Source: Tretioscincus oriximinensis (lineage: Eukaryota; Chordata; Lepidosauria; Squamata; Gymnophthalmidae). From it: DNA of 64,000 bases. The notes under the pieces are model-generated. The model was given only the letters and a program-made list of their open reading frames with translations, was not told the origin of the DNA and made no database searches. The position numbers and the translations under genes are program-made. The DNA lies in assembly GCA_022410635.1 (NCBI GenBank), contig JAJVDF010000190.1:469647-533646 (forward strand). Reading direction: 5' to 3'. Positions 1 to 10,739 of this stretch are shown one piece after another (positions within the stretch are counted from its first letter, which is position 1; every line of letters starts with the position of its first letter).

Positions 1-157
1 GTCATTAAGTCAGTTGCAATCTAGTTATATATTCCATAAATTCTATCAATATATTCCATAAAAGAACATTATATCATTAAACATAATAAGAATTCACCTG
101 GCCTTTGGTTGAAGAAATGACATTTTTCTTCCCACTTTTGTACTGTTTTTAATGTCA

Positions 158-240
158 ATTTTGTATTGTTGTTCTTATTATTGGCTGCCCTGAGACCTTT
201 GAGTACAGGGTGGCAGATAAATATAAATAAATACATTTCT
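158..240 (+). repeat. L2-type LINE 3' end
   Basis: The stretch GGCTGCCCTGAGACC, followed by an AGTACAGGGTGGC-like word and a TAAATATAAATAAATA tail, matches the 3' end that recurs about ten times in this window. It sits in an ENTPD6 intron. The rest of 1-644 is AT-rich intron with nothing recognised. Confidence 0.6.
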
Positions 241-644
241 GGGTTTCATATGTCTGTTAACATGATGTGTTCCTTGTTATGTCTGATACCTCATACCTTT
301 TGGAAAATTACAGATAGGATTTGGATCAGTTCATAATGGACAAGGCAATTGTGATGGCTTTGTGATTGTCTTTGGCAGAAGAGATATTATGTGGCTCTAA
401 AGGGCAACCTGTGGGAGGCAGTGAACTGGCAAGGCTATGCGCTGCTTGGGGCTACCACCTGTAATTGATGCATACGTCACCAAGACTTATGAGTTCTGTG
501 GTCTACTGGTCTGACTGAGGAGAACATTTCTCTCTTTAGTAATATAGAAACTTAACACTCTCCTAAACACAGGAGCAAAAATGCTTACATTCTTGCATTT
601 CAGTGTAAACATCGACTAAAGATTAGTGGATTCTTTTATTTTAG

Positions 645-785
645 AAAAACCTCTCTTTGAATCATGTTTTGATGAAATAACAAAGTGGATTCATAAGAAG
701 GTCCATAAGAAAGATGAAGTAAAGGAATTGGAATTTTTTGCTTTTTCCTATTATTATGATTTGGCTGTGGATGCTGGCTTAATAG
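645..785 (+). CDS. ENTPD6: ENTPD6 coding exon (fourth from last)
   Basis: The acceptor TTTTAG precedes 645 and the donor GTAAGG starts at 786. The exon enters with two bases of a split codon and leaves with one base of the next, so it is 141 nt. It encodes KPLFESCF through AVDAGLI and includes the FAFSYYYDLA motif, which is close to the human FYAFSYYYDLA. Four basic residues sit in KKVHKKDEVK. Upstream ENTPD6 exons are not in the window. Confidence 0.93.
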
Positions 786-3700
786 GTAAGGTTTATTTTT
801 ATTAATTTTATTTATAAAATTATTAATTATAGGGAACTTCATAACCTACAAAGTTGGGTTGTTAACCGATACATAGAACTAAAGTAGTATTTCCATATAA
901 AAAGTCATATTGTACAAAATTTAGTGATAGTGTGCTGGCTGTGAACCCATTAACAGAAAACAAAGACAACCCTATACTACAAAGGATTTTAAAAAGTCCA
1001 AAGTAAAACCAAACACACAGAATCCACTAGTTGAAAAATACCACAGAAAGGAAAAAACCTAAAAACTAAACAAATATATAACCAAACTGAAAAACCTTTT
1101 CCAAATACATTCCCTCAATGAAATATACTGCTCAAAACAATTAATTATTTTGAGCAATATATATTTTCATCATATAGAAGTAATTTATTTAATCACATTT
1201 GTATTCTGCCCTACGCCTGAAAATCTCAGGGCAGATCACAATAAAAAGAACAGGTTAAATATTCAAATAGAACAGGTAAAATATTCAAAATGTTTCAAAT
1301 GAGTCTTCTATGTCTAAGTGAAATCATGAGTGTAAATAACTTCTAAGAAGGTGTCTAGATACTTTTTGCTGTGACACCTGGTCTTCAAAAATATAAAAGA
1401 ATCATAATAAAGTCAAATATTGAATGAATAAAAAGTACAAACTTTTCTACAAAAACATGATTTGAAAGTGATTTGGACATAGAGGATTCATATATTTGGA
1501 TACATTGGAGTAATATAATTTGGACAGAGAACTATATATATTTACCTATAACCCAACTAGCTTTTGTCATTTGGTCTTGTAATGAGGGAATGGGAGCCCA
1601 GTGCACAATTTAGCATCACACATTCTTGCTTTTCTTTGTATCAAAAACTGAAAAATTATTTTTGTGTCTAGATAATGAAAAAGGAGGGGAAGTAAGTGTG
1701 GGTGACTTCAAAACTGCTGCAAAAAAAGGTAAAGGTGTATGTATGTCTTTCATGCACAAACAGATAATGCTAATTTTGTTGCTTTCATCCTGTTAAGACA
1801 GAAAAGCATCATAGAACTTTCCACAGAGCTGTATCCCACCAGGAGACATATGTACCAGTAGACAAGCTATCAAATAATAAGGACTTGAGGGAAAAAATAA
1901 AAAGGTTAGGCTTATTAGGGGTTGCCGTTTATAGGATCTACAATAAGAAAAAGAAAAGATGCATCCCTACATGTCAACCCCTTTGAAGGAAGAAATAAGA
2001 TAAAACTTCATAGAAAATCCTTTAGTTTTCTTTCAGATCTTTTAGTCCTCTTGCCTTAGAATAACAACATTTGTTGGGAAATCAGTACCAAAATGTGCTA
2101 TTAAATTTTAACATTTTGACCCTGGTGAAGGCCAAGAGCTAGACCTTACCACCACTACTAGTCAAGGCAAGTAAATAAAATATTTTCCTGGAAAATAAGA
2201 AAAAACTTCTCTTCCCAATCTTTTTCTCCAAATTTTTGTATCTCTAGTAGAAATAATTGAATTAGCAATATAACCTAAATTTATTTTTTCTTGTTTCTGT
2301 TCTTCTTTCTCTAGAATGTAAAACAATGGAAGGTCAAAAAGGAAAACATCATTTTCTCTGCATGGATCTCACCTATATCAGTTTGCTTTTGGAAAGACTA
2401 GGCTTTCAGAAGAATCACAGTCTGAAGGTAATTGTTTATTACCATCCTCATTTTCATCTTAATTGAGAAATCCACTAGCCATAGAGGCTTTAGGATCCTG
2501 TAGATTTCCCCCAGTCAGCAAGGTCTGCAATTGGTGATACTGATGGAGGCATCACACCTGCCTGTGGCACAGTTTCTGCATCCAGGCATTACTTACTCAT
2601 TCCACAATATTTGTATATTCCAGAATAAAGTATGGCTTGAAGTGCTTTGTTCAGGAACACCTGTGCTTTATTTCATAATATCTAAATATAGCAGAATAAG
2701 TAACACCTGGAAGCTGTTAATATCAGGAATCTACATATCCTATAATAATCCTTAATTTTTGCTATTCCTGCATTAACAACCCTTGTGATCTTTTTTCTTG
2801 GATCTGCTATTTGATTAGAACTTGGATTAGATATTCAGAACTTTCCCTTATTTTCCAAGACATTTCTGACAGTTCCTACCCAAATTAGATATGGAAATAC
2901 CACATTTTGGATCTTTGTGATTGTTGTTACTGCCTTAACTCTCAGGGTTATGGCGTCAATGTACAGATTACATCTCTAGTTTATCAGATAACACAAATAA
3001 AAACTACATATTTTACAAATGTGCTTTATTACATTAAGCCTTGTGAAAACACTTGAGTTTGCTGAGTAAAACCAAATATAGGAAAATGAAACATTGAAAA
3101 CAATAAAAAAATCAAACAAGCAGACCATTCCGTTGACTTCCTTCTACTGAACTATTAAGAACGTAAGATGAGCCCTGTTGAATCAGGCTAAGATACAACC
3201 CCTCTAAATTCATCCTATCCCATTGCTTCTGAGCATTCTCAAACAGAAGGCAAAGAGAAAGTGTTTTGGAAATTTCTGAAGCNAATCGAGTGAATGCCAA
3301 ATCACTCGTCCGTGTCCACTCCTGTTTCAATGTCCCACAGTTCATGTGTTGACATTGAATCCCCTGCTACCCAGCTGCTCCGTTTGCTGCTGCTCTTCCC
3401 TTCCCCAAGCAGAGAAAGGCAGAAAACCTGTTTTTCTGCTCAGGAAGGGGAGGAAGCATCCGTTTCTCCACCCAGGAAGGGGGGAAAGGCACCCTTGAAT
3501 GCCAGGGGTCGGTCCCAGTTCAGATTCTGTATCATTCTATGGCCTTGACTGGTTCCAGTTACACACCACTTTTATGTTATGATGGTAATATCTCAGTGTC
3601 TCCCACATTCTGTTAACTTTGCTGATTTATTTCAATAAAATTATTTTAAAAAAGGGGGGATGCAGCAGCAGCCTGTTTCTTTGCTCAGGAAAGGGAGGAG

Positions 3701-4631
3701 GCAGCAGTCACTTCTCCCCTTCCTCCTNCTTTCAGGGAGGAAAAGAAAGCCACTACTCTGCCCCATCCTCTCGCAGAGAAAGGTAAAAAAACCTTTTTCT
3801 CTGCTCAGGAGAAAAAGGGGTGCAGAGGAGGCTTCTTCTGGGTCGTTTCCCATTATCAGCCCAAAGTTCCTCCCTCCCTCCCTGGCTACAAATAAAAATA
3901 ATGAGATCCTTGAGATGTTGCGCTGCATGAACGGACCTGTGCACAGAATGGGGCTAGGAGGAAGTGGCAGAAAATGTTATGCGTGCAGCCACCCAGCCCA
4001 GGAATGCCCCCTTTCACTATTGGTTGAGGCAACCATAAAATCACAGCTCAGCACGAGTCTGAAACGGGAGCCACCCACACAAAGGAGAGCGGTTATGGAG
4101 AATTCCGTAGCTAGAGTAGAATTAACGTGAATGGCAAAAACCAGCAGCGGCGACGGGATTTGACAAAGATCTTCGTAGCAGAAATGAATGGTGTGTTTAC
4201 TGAGAGAGGTGTGAGCACTTTGAAGTTGGTTTTTATTGTAAAAAAATGTGGATAGAGGACAATGGAATCGCTGTTCCATTTGTTTTTAGCTCTAGTGCGT
4301 CTGGGGCCCTGGTACGTTTTGACTATATGTAAAAAAAAGAAACCACAGCTGGTGTTAGTCTGCCTAATTACCTTCCATCCTCATAAGGAGCTCTAGTAGC
4401 ATCTTAGATACTAGTAGAAAAAAAATATTGCTAGTATAAACTTTCATAGACTAAACCTACTTTGTCAAACTATAAAGTGAGGAAATTATCTAAGAAAATG
4501 CCTCCATTTCCGATGTTGTTGCTGTTTTTCCTTCATTGCAGCTGGTCCGGAAAATCAACAATACTGAAACCAGCTGGGCTTTGGGTGCTATCCTTCAGTA
4601 TATGGATTCTCATCACATCCTGCAATATTAG
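645..4631 (+). CDS. ENTPD6: ENTPD6, 3' part (last four coding exons)
   Basis: Ectonucleoside triphosphate diphosphohydrolase 6 (CD39L2) hydrolyses nucleoside diphosphates such as GDP and UDP in the Golgi lumen or after secretion. Four exons join in frame (645-785, 1672-1728, 2315-2427, 4542-4631). They encode the C-terminal lobe, with the FAFSYYYDLA motif (apyrase conserved region 4), FLCMDLTYISLLL, and ETSWALGAI (apyrase conserved region 5, W-x-LG). The related ENTPD5 was considered, but CMDLTYISLLL and TSWALGAI fit ENTPD6 better, and ENTPD6 is the neighbour of PYGB in other vertebrates. The protein ends in MDSHHILQY, unlike the human tail, so the last ten or so residues are diverged. Exons for the N-terminal anchor and nucleotide-binding core lie to the left of the window. 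Confidence 0.93.
786..1671. other. ENTPD6: ENTPD6 intron, AT-rich
   Basis: Intronic DNA. At 1186-1300 it carries a reverse-strand L2-type 3' end (TATTTAATC then GTATTCTGCCCTACGCC and CTCAGGGCAGATCACAA). The rest is AT-rich with no gene, RNA or repeat recognised. The following intron, 1729-2314, also shows nothing distinct. Confidence 0.6.
1672..1728 (+). CDS. ENTPD6: ENTPD6 coding exon (third from last)
   Basis: A 57-nt exon between TGTCTAG and GTAAAG. It encodes DNEKGGEVSVGDFKTAAKK with split codons at both ends. The human counterpart reads DAEKGGSLVVGDFEIAAKY, so the EKGG and GDF blocks are shared. Length and phase agree with the neighbouring exons. Confidence 0.9.
2315..2427 (+). CDS. ENTPD6: ENTPD6 coding exon (second from last)
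   Basis: A 113-nt exon after a pyrimidine-rich CTTTCTCTAG acceptor, followed by the weaker donor GTAATT. It encodes ECKTMEGQKGKHH, then FLCMDLTYISLLL, then ERLGFQKNHSLK, ending on a codon boundary. The two cysteines (EC and FLC) match conserved cysteines of the family. Confidence 0.93.
3158..3200 (-). repeat. CR1-type LINE 3' end fragment
   Basis: The words GAACGTAAGATGAGCCCTG and TTGAATCAGGC are a diverged form of the reverse-strand 3' terminus (consensus like AACATAAGAAGAGCC) seen many times in this window. Confidence 0.5.
3295..4330. repeat. GC-rich repeat block of unknown type in ENTPD6 last intron
   Basis: About 1 kb richer in G+C and in CpG than the surrounding intron. It contains three diverged copies of a CTGCTCAGGA-containing unit (3410-3470, 3661-3718, 3774-3838) and a run of reading frame rich in Ser, Pro, Lys and Arg that shows no known domain. 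It ends in unique-looking sequence near 4330. It could be a non-autonomous transposon or a diverged retroelement; I cannot name it. Confidence 0.45.
4542..4631 (+). CDS. ENTPD6: ENTPD6 last coding exon with stop
   Basis: Acceptor CATTGCAG, then LVRKINNTETSWALGAI, then LQYMDSHHILQY and TAG (4629-4631). It holds the W-x-LG motif of apyrase conserved region 5 that lines the nucleotide site. It is separated from the previous exon by a 2.1 kb intron filled by a GC-rich repeat. Confidence 0.93.
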   Translation: MVRKINNTETSWALGAILQYMDSHHILQY

Positions 4632-4650
4632 GGATCCTGACAATGCAAAG

Positions 4651-4790
4651 GATTGGGGACGATGAGATACTCCCAGGTTGCTAAAACTAAGCAGGTGTGA
4701 AGCAGTTCAGATCTTTGGAGACTTCTGACCTCTTCTGCTTATAAGCTGCTATTGTAAAAGCAGGATATACATTTAATAAATATATATTTA
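4651..4790 (+). repeat. SINE-like segment with possible 5S rRNA resemblance
   Basis: Begins 20 nt after the ENTPD6 stop. The words CTAAAACTAAGCAGG and GATCTTTGGAGACTTC resemble the internal promoter part of 5S rRNA (GGAAGCTAAGCAGGGTC and CTTGGATGGGAGACC). The 3' part, ATAAGCTGCT then AAGCAGGATATACATTTAATAAA, resembles the tail of local SINEs. 5S-derived SINEs are known in squamates. The match is degenerate and made by eye. Confidence 0.35.
4775..4780 (+). terminator. Candidate ENTPD6 polyadenylation signal
   Basis: The first AATAAA downstream of the ENTPD6 stop codon, 144 nt after it, in an AT-rich stretch. It would give a very short 3' UTR. It falls at the end of a SINE-like segment (4651-4790), so it may simply be the repeat tail. 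Cleavage at this site is not shown by the sequence. Confidence 0.35.
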
Positions 4791-6017
4791 AAAGACTTCT
4801 GTCTTTTAGCAATGAACATTGGGTGCTTCAATTTTGCCAGTTTAACGTACCAAAACCTTCCGTGGAATCTTGTATCATTTTTAACTGTAAATGTAACAGC
4901 TTTGGGTAATATGAACTGTATAAATANAGAAATTGGCCTTTGGTTTATAAACCAATTACTCATATTTTTCAGTGTCAACAAAGCATCCTTGAAAAACACC
5001 ATTATTAGACAGATACTTTCTCCACATTACTCCTCTTCTGAAATTAACATTGGAATAAATGTTATATTGATTTTTGTGTTTGGGGATTTACCCTAGGTTT
5101 TATAAAACTGAAAACTAAGTCAAGCTAAAATATCAGTCTTAATTTTGTCTTATGATAACTGGAACTTTCCTATTTATTTGCCTTTTATTTTCCATGTCAG
5201 TATAAATTGTGTGATACTATACTGCTTTATATACTGCCTACATTTTATCCATCATTCAGTCTATTTTCAGAGTAAAATAATGCATCCATAAAGTGGCAAG
5301 CAGTTTACTTTTAATATTTAATTCAGAAAATCCACAGTTGGTTTAGAAAATATGGACAGTCAGATGTGTTCTCTCACTCTGATAATGAATTAAAATCTAG
5401 ATGTGAACACAATAACTTACTCCATCCCACTCCACTGTAGATACAATGCAGCTAATTTTTTTACACTGTGACCCTATTGAAGTCATATTTGAAATCTGAA
5501 GTTTTGAAGGTAAGTAGTAGGAAATTAGTTCAGTGCACCCTAAATTCTTCCCAGACTCAGGAAGAAAAATCTTTGCTGGGAGATGGACTGCAACCCTGAC
5601 TATATAATGCCAAATATTTCAGCTAGTTTTAAAAAAAAGCTTTCCAAAGAAGCATGCAAAGGTCTGAATGAAGATAGGACTCAAAGAAGCTAAAATTGCC
5701 AAATGATTTTTTGGAAGCAGACATTTAAATTTAGTTGGGCACATATGGTTATATTAATTAGCAAACATATTGTTTAGTGATTAACACTTCATATAATCTT
5801 GTACAAACAGACGACCCAATGAAATTCTCCATTCAGATATCAATTTTATTTTTTGTATGTTTTGAAGGTTTTGGATACATTCATATAAAAATATGATTCA
5901 AGANTCCATCGTGATCCTTTAGTGTACATTCCTTTAACATTCGTTTGGGCTGCCAGTAATTCCTAGATTACATAAGAGCAGACACTGTTTTGTGTTATAT
6001 TAGAGAGACAGTTCAGT

Positions 6018-6260
6018 GTAGGGGTTAGATGTTGGACTCTTATCTGGTAATATGATTCAATTCCCCACTACATGAAAGCCAGTTGGGTCACCTTGGGCCA
6101 GTCACAGTTCTTTAGACCTCTCTCAACCCCANCTACTTCACATTGTCTCTGTTGTGGAGAAAGCAACAAAAGCCATGTGAGCCACCCTTTGATTGGCCGC
6201 CCTGAGAATTTTGGGTATAGGGCAGGATATAAGTACAAATAAATAAACATTCCAAGTAAA
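6018..6260 (+). repeat. tRNA-derived CORE-SINE
   Basis: A tRNA-like head (GGTTAGATGTTGGACTC and ATTCAATTCCCC, in the positions of A and B boxes) is followed by AGTTGGGTCACCTTGGGCCA, the MIR-like CORE word, then by ACAACAAAAGCCATGTGAGCC and a tail ending in AAATAAATAAA. Four more copies lie in the window. Confidence 0.65.
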
Positions 6261-6378
6261 ACTAGAACTTGCGTCAGTTCCAATCAAGAGTTTATTTTTT
6301 CTGTTTATTTTATACTGTTTAGAGGGGACATTTAACAATAAATGTAGTGGGCTCCCGAGATGGAAAGTGAAATGGACA

Positions 6379-6672
6379 GAAGAAGAAGAAGAAAACCTGG
6401 GTTCTTATACCCCACTTTTTCTCACCTTTCAAAGGGACTCAAAGCAGCTTACAAGAGAATGTGAGCCTTCGGGCAAAATACCATCTTCCCCACCAGACTC
6501 TAGTGGTTCNCATGTGTCTACTTGCAATCAGTTGCAATTTCTTGCAATTCATGCTTTCGAATAGCTGGGTTGGCTAGAGCTACAGGCTAGTGGAAAGTGC
6601 TGACCCCTCCCCACGTCCCACACAGGGCTTCGAAACCTGATCTCCCAGACGAGACTGAGCTATCTGTGCCTG
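6379..6672 (-). repeat. tRNA-derived SINE with (TTC)n tail
   Basis: Reverse-strand copy: (AAG)n tail, then ACCCCACTTTTTCTCACC, the AATTTCTTGCAATTCATGC body, and at the far end the tRNA-like B and A boxes (TTCGAAACC; GACTGAGCTATCTGTGCC). It is nearly identical in layout to the copies at 14166 and 20759. Confidence 0.75.
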
Positions 6673-6719
6673 TGGGAAAGAAATGACTTTTGACCAGCTG
6701 GATTGAAGATCAAGGACCA

Positions 6720-7420
6720 ACACAGTTTATTTATTTAAGATTATTTATATCCCGCCCTTCACTACTGGTCCCAGGGCAGATAACAAAAGAACAAATAAAA
6801 CAATAGAATGTGTAGGCCACCATGGAGAAGCCCCCCTGTACNTGCCCCTACTCACTACATCTTGGCAAGGGTAGGGACTATCAGAAGACCCTTGAGATCT
6901 TGGTGCACTATATGGGTAAAGACTCGCCCTCAGTTGAANCCTTTTATGCTAGATTGATAGATCATTTTATTCAGGTCCCAGGGTGGGTTGCAGAAACTAA
7001 CATAAAAACACATTAGATAAAAGGGGGGGGGGGGGAGATTAAAAGAATCATACCCTCCCATCCTCCCTCCTTCCCACCCTCCTTGGAAGGACAAATGCAG
7101 AGGAATCTAAGAGTCAAAAGCCTGGGTAAAGAGGTACTTTTTTATCTGACACAATGTAGGGGCCTGGTGGGTCTCAACAGGGAGGCTGTTCCAGCATGTG
7201 GGAATCATCACAGAGAAGATCCTCCTGTGTGCTACTGCCGTATATATCTCTGCAAGTGGAGGAACTATCAAAAGGCCCCTTTGGACTCTTAATGCATGGG
7301 CTGGCCTATATGGGAGAATATATATAATTCAATGTGATATGTATTATGTTGGTGGTAACCTGTCTTGGGGCTTATGGGTAGGGCTGACATAATCCAAGGT
7401 TCAAAAATCGGACAATTTAC
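6720..7420 (-). repeat. L2-type LINE fragments
   Basis: Two tails (TTTATTTATTTAAGATTATT then TATCCCGCCCTTC; and TCATTTTATTCAGGTCCCAG) start reverse-strand fragments. The second runs through GGAGGCTGTTCCAGCATGTG and CAGAGAAGATCC, which match the 3' UTR of the longer copy at 34886. A G run lies at 7022-7035. Confidence 0.55.
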
Positions 7421-7440
7421 AGTCTTATCACAGTCCTGCA

Positions 7441-7466
7441 CCCTCACCTCACACACACACACACAC
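7441..7466. repeat. (CA)n microsatellite
   Basis: About ten CA units. The flanking intergenic stretch 7470-9600 is AT-rich and holds no gene I can support. Confidence 0.8.
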
Positions 7467-9612
7467 TGAGATGGCACTGCTGCAAAAATTGTGGCAGTAG
7501 CGGGATTAAAATAATTTAATGATCAGTTTTCTTTTGGGAACACCATCTCAAGTTATGTCATTTCCAGCAGCTGCTTTTGGGGACACCTAAGTAATACCAT
7601 TTCTGACAAAAGGTGGGACCTGTGCAGTTTAACAGCTGGTTCACTGAACAAAAAAAAGTTAGACAACAATCCTACCGAAGGGGTGCAAATGGGCTGAATC
7701 CCAACAACAGCCCAAAATCACAGCTTGTCTGGAAAACCCCCAACATGTGATAACTGTGCCTCTGAGTGAATAGTAGAATATAAATGCTAGTAATGAATGA
7801 GCACAATATCTGGGGTAGGAAGCCATTGTATTTAAAATAATGTAATTAAGGATATAGCTCTTGTGTGACACAACAAATTAGGTAGTGTTTGGTTTCCATG
7901 GTCCATTGAATGCAGCAACACGTGTGTAATGTTTTTGATAGTCAGAAATTAGTCTGATGGTCAGTAAAAAATGAATCCCATGACATCATTTGTGCCATAT
8001 TATAAAACTGNATAATTTCCCCAGTATTTTGTATACTGGGGTACTGGGTTTTATACTAGCTCATTTGTTGTACCAGAGGGAGAGAGAAATTAATTACTGT
8101 TCACTTCAGTACTGTAGTAGGGCTCCCTCTGTCCNCTCAACTGAGATAACCTTTTTTGGCTCTTCTCCACCTCAGAACTCATCCATGCAGGACAAGTAGA
8201 ACCATAAATGACTTAGCTTGCTCTTTCAGTTTCTTCTTCTAAATGTAAATCAGGAGACGTGTATAGATGTTAAAAAACAGAGTAGAAACCTGGAAACCCG
8301 GTGAAAGTTCCCAAAGCACCAAAATTCTCCATTGCTACCTATTATCTTCTATTTTGTAATTGCTTACAGTGGAAAGTTGATAAACAAATGGCCATGAATA
8401 AACAGCTCCTGCTTCTCTTCTGCCTCCATCTATCTGGCCTTTCTCCTTTGACAAAAGATCCACACTGGGGTAGACTGTAGCTCTACATAATAAATTTAAA
8501 TCTTACAGAAGAAGCTTAAAGGGGAGCCCCTTGGAGTTTGCACTAATATGTCGGGCCCATTTTGAGATAAATCCTAAAATAGCCCAATGCGAAAAGAGCC
8601 GAAGTGCAAAGATAGTTAATTATCACTACCAAGTGAATAGGAAAACTGCAGATTAAGTGCAAAAACTGCTCCTTTTAATTGGTATTCCATATCATACGCA
8701 CACATTATACACTAAAACAAAAAACACGTACTATAAAATATTAAAACATAAATCACACACTCAAATGAATCCATTTCCTCACGATTTGTCCTTTGGATGT
8801 ATCAATATATTGTCAAGCACAAAACGTTTAGCTTTGTCCAGGAACAAGATCTTCCGGTTCTGCAAGGGTTCACTGCAGGAAATGTTTATCTTATTGTCAA
8901 AAGAAAGTGAAAATGATACACAGGTTCATACCATAGTTAATCTGGGAAGTGTTTTTTTGCTACAGATAGTGTATTAATGTAGATTTATCTGTACTCTTTA
9001 CATAAGTCCTGACAGGCTAAAACTTTAATCATTGTTGTACAGACCAATAAACAAAATTCATTAAAGTTTATTGATCATCCAGCTTTGTGCAAATACACAA
9101 CCACTGCACACTATAAAGAAAGACTTATCTCCGGATATACAGTAAAACACACAATCTTTCATACTTCATACTATACTGGAAACATTAGACAAACGTTATG
9201 GCATTTCTAGTACCTTCAGCTCCTTCTGGAGTCAGAAGGGAATGAAAATGCTGAAGGGAATTGAATTCACTTCACAGTTCTCAAAACCAATTATTTCACT
9301 GCCGTGAGAACACAGCCTTAGATTCTTATGTTCTTAGGGGTTTGTGGGTTTGTTGTTAAGCTGTAGCATATTATTTTGTCATCACATTAGCTCTAGTGCT
9401 GTAACAGAAAGGAGTATATAGGTACACAGGAGATAGGCAGCTTCTATATAAAGACAGTGACAGTACTCTAGATGAGATCACTAGAAGGGCAAATTAATAG
9501 TCCCCAGACATGCTGTTTGCAAGCCGGCATCAGCTGAAAAGAAGAATACTGAAATAAGGAACCTTTATTTCTCAACTCAATATTTATGATGGNCATTCCT
9601 TGTGCTAAGAGT

Positions 9613-9700
9613 CCAGCAAGGGGGCCAGTAGCCTTTGGAGACTAACAAGAGAAAGGTAAGCGGTATCAACTTTGGCAGACACATCTACTTCAGGCATTTT
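9613..9700 (-). repeat. Unclassified retroelement-like 3' end
   Basis: The words CCTTTGGAGACTAACAAGAG and GACACATCTACTTCAG are a reverse-strand copy of a family whose + form reads CTGAAGAAGTAGAT, GAAAGCTTATGC and TTAGTCTCTAAGGTGC. Other copies: 14825, 19530, 28850, 29155, 37513, 40585, 61535. Confidence 0.5.
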
Positions 9701-9717
9701 CCTAAACATCTGTTTAT

Positions 9718-9960
9718 AGCAGGGATGGGGAAAACCTGGCCCACGGGCCAGGAAGAACCCATGGAGTCTTTTGATCCAGCGCACAAGCCAGAGATCTTAG
9801 CGGATTTGAGGGGAGGACTGGCAAGTAGAGAAGGTGGTGATAGTGTTGTATGCAAAGACGTTTGGGGAGAACAGAAGAAGCAGAGGTGGTTTTTGCAGGC
9901 TGGACCAGGCTTCCTCTGCATGGGATCAGAGTAGGGCCCTGGGTGGGTTGTGGCTGGCGT
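9718..9960 (+). repeat. hAT-like DNA transposon fragment
   Basis: CAGGGATGGGGAAAACC followed by TGGCCCACGGGCC is typical of the end of non-autonomous hAT elements (CAGGGGTGGGGAACC type). Similar starts occur at 45799 and 58681. The right end is not clear. Confidence 0.45.
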
Positions 9961-10739
9961 GGGGATCTGAAGCTGTTGGCTAGAATTCTGTTGGAGGAAG
10001 AGGTGCCTTATTTTAATTCCTGAACCTGATGGGCTAAAAATAGGGATAGACTAGGTGACCTTGTTGTATTCCCACTGTAAGGGAATAGAAAGCAGCAGCA
10101 GGATGTGAACACTTTTGTTCTTAACCCAACTCTAATTCTCATTCAAAACTGTTGAAAAGACACTTGGGCCTTGTCCCCACTTAGCCCCATTCCAGATTAT
10201 ATCACAGGACAGAGGCTGCAGTCACACGCAGGATTTATGCCTGCATGGAAGTGCCTTCCAGGTGGAATCATTCAGATTTATTGATTAATCATTTGACTGT
10301 ATCAAAAAAATAAATGACAGAGTAAAATACAAAAAGCAGCAATTAAAAACAGTGTATGATCAGCTGTGTATGTAACAGCATCTAAGTCAGTAATCTAGAG
10401 AGTATAAACTCAAGACTTAGAAACTTGCTCCCAAAACATCAATCAGATTCTGGAAGCCCTAATAATCAGTGGANAGGTCCACTGATGATAGTGGACCTGT
10501 CCAATCCCTGGAGAAGCGCATGGACTTGGGCCTCTTTATTTAGTGACCGATGANCATACAAGAAAGGAGCTAAGAAACGTTGCCNGAGTTCTGAATAGGA
10601 TGGACATTCCAGTTAAAAATGTGTGCCGTGTCCTTCACAGCCAAGTCACCCCATATGCAAAGTCGATTCCATAAAGAGCCTTCCAGGTGGCTCCTGCAGA
10701 TGCANTGGCAGGTTGTGAGCAATGCAGTCACTATAAACT

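Noticed and set aside
3660..4130. 156-codon frame in the ENTPD6 last intron
   Set aside because: Low-complexity Ser/Pro/Lys/Arg wording from the GC-rich repeat block, overlapped by an equally open frame on the other strand.
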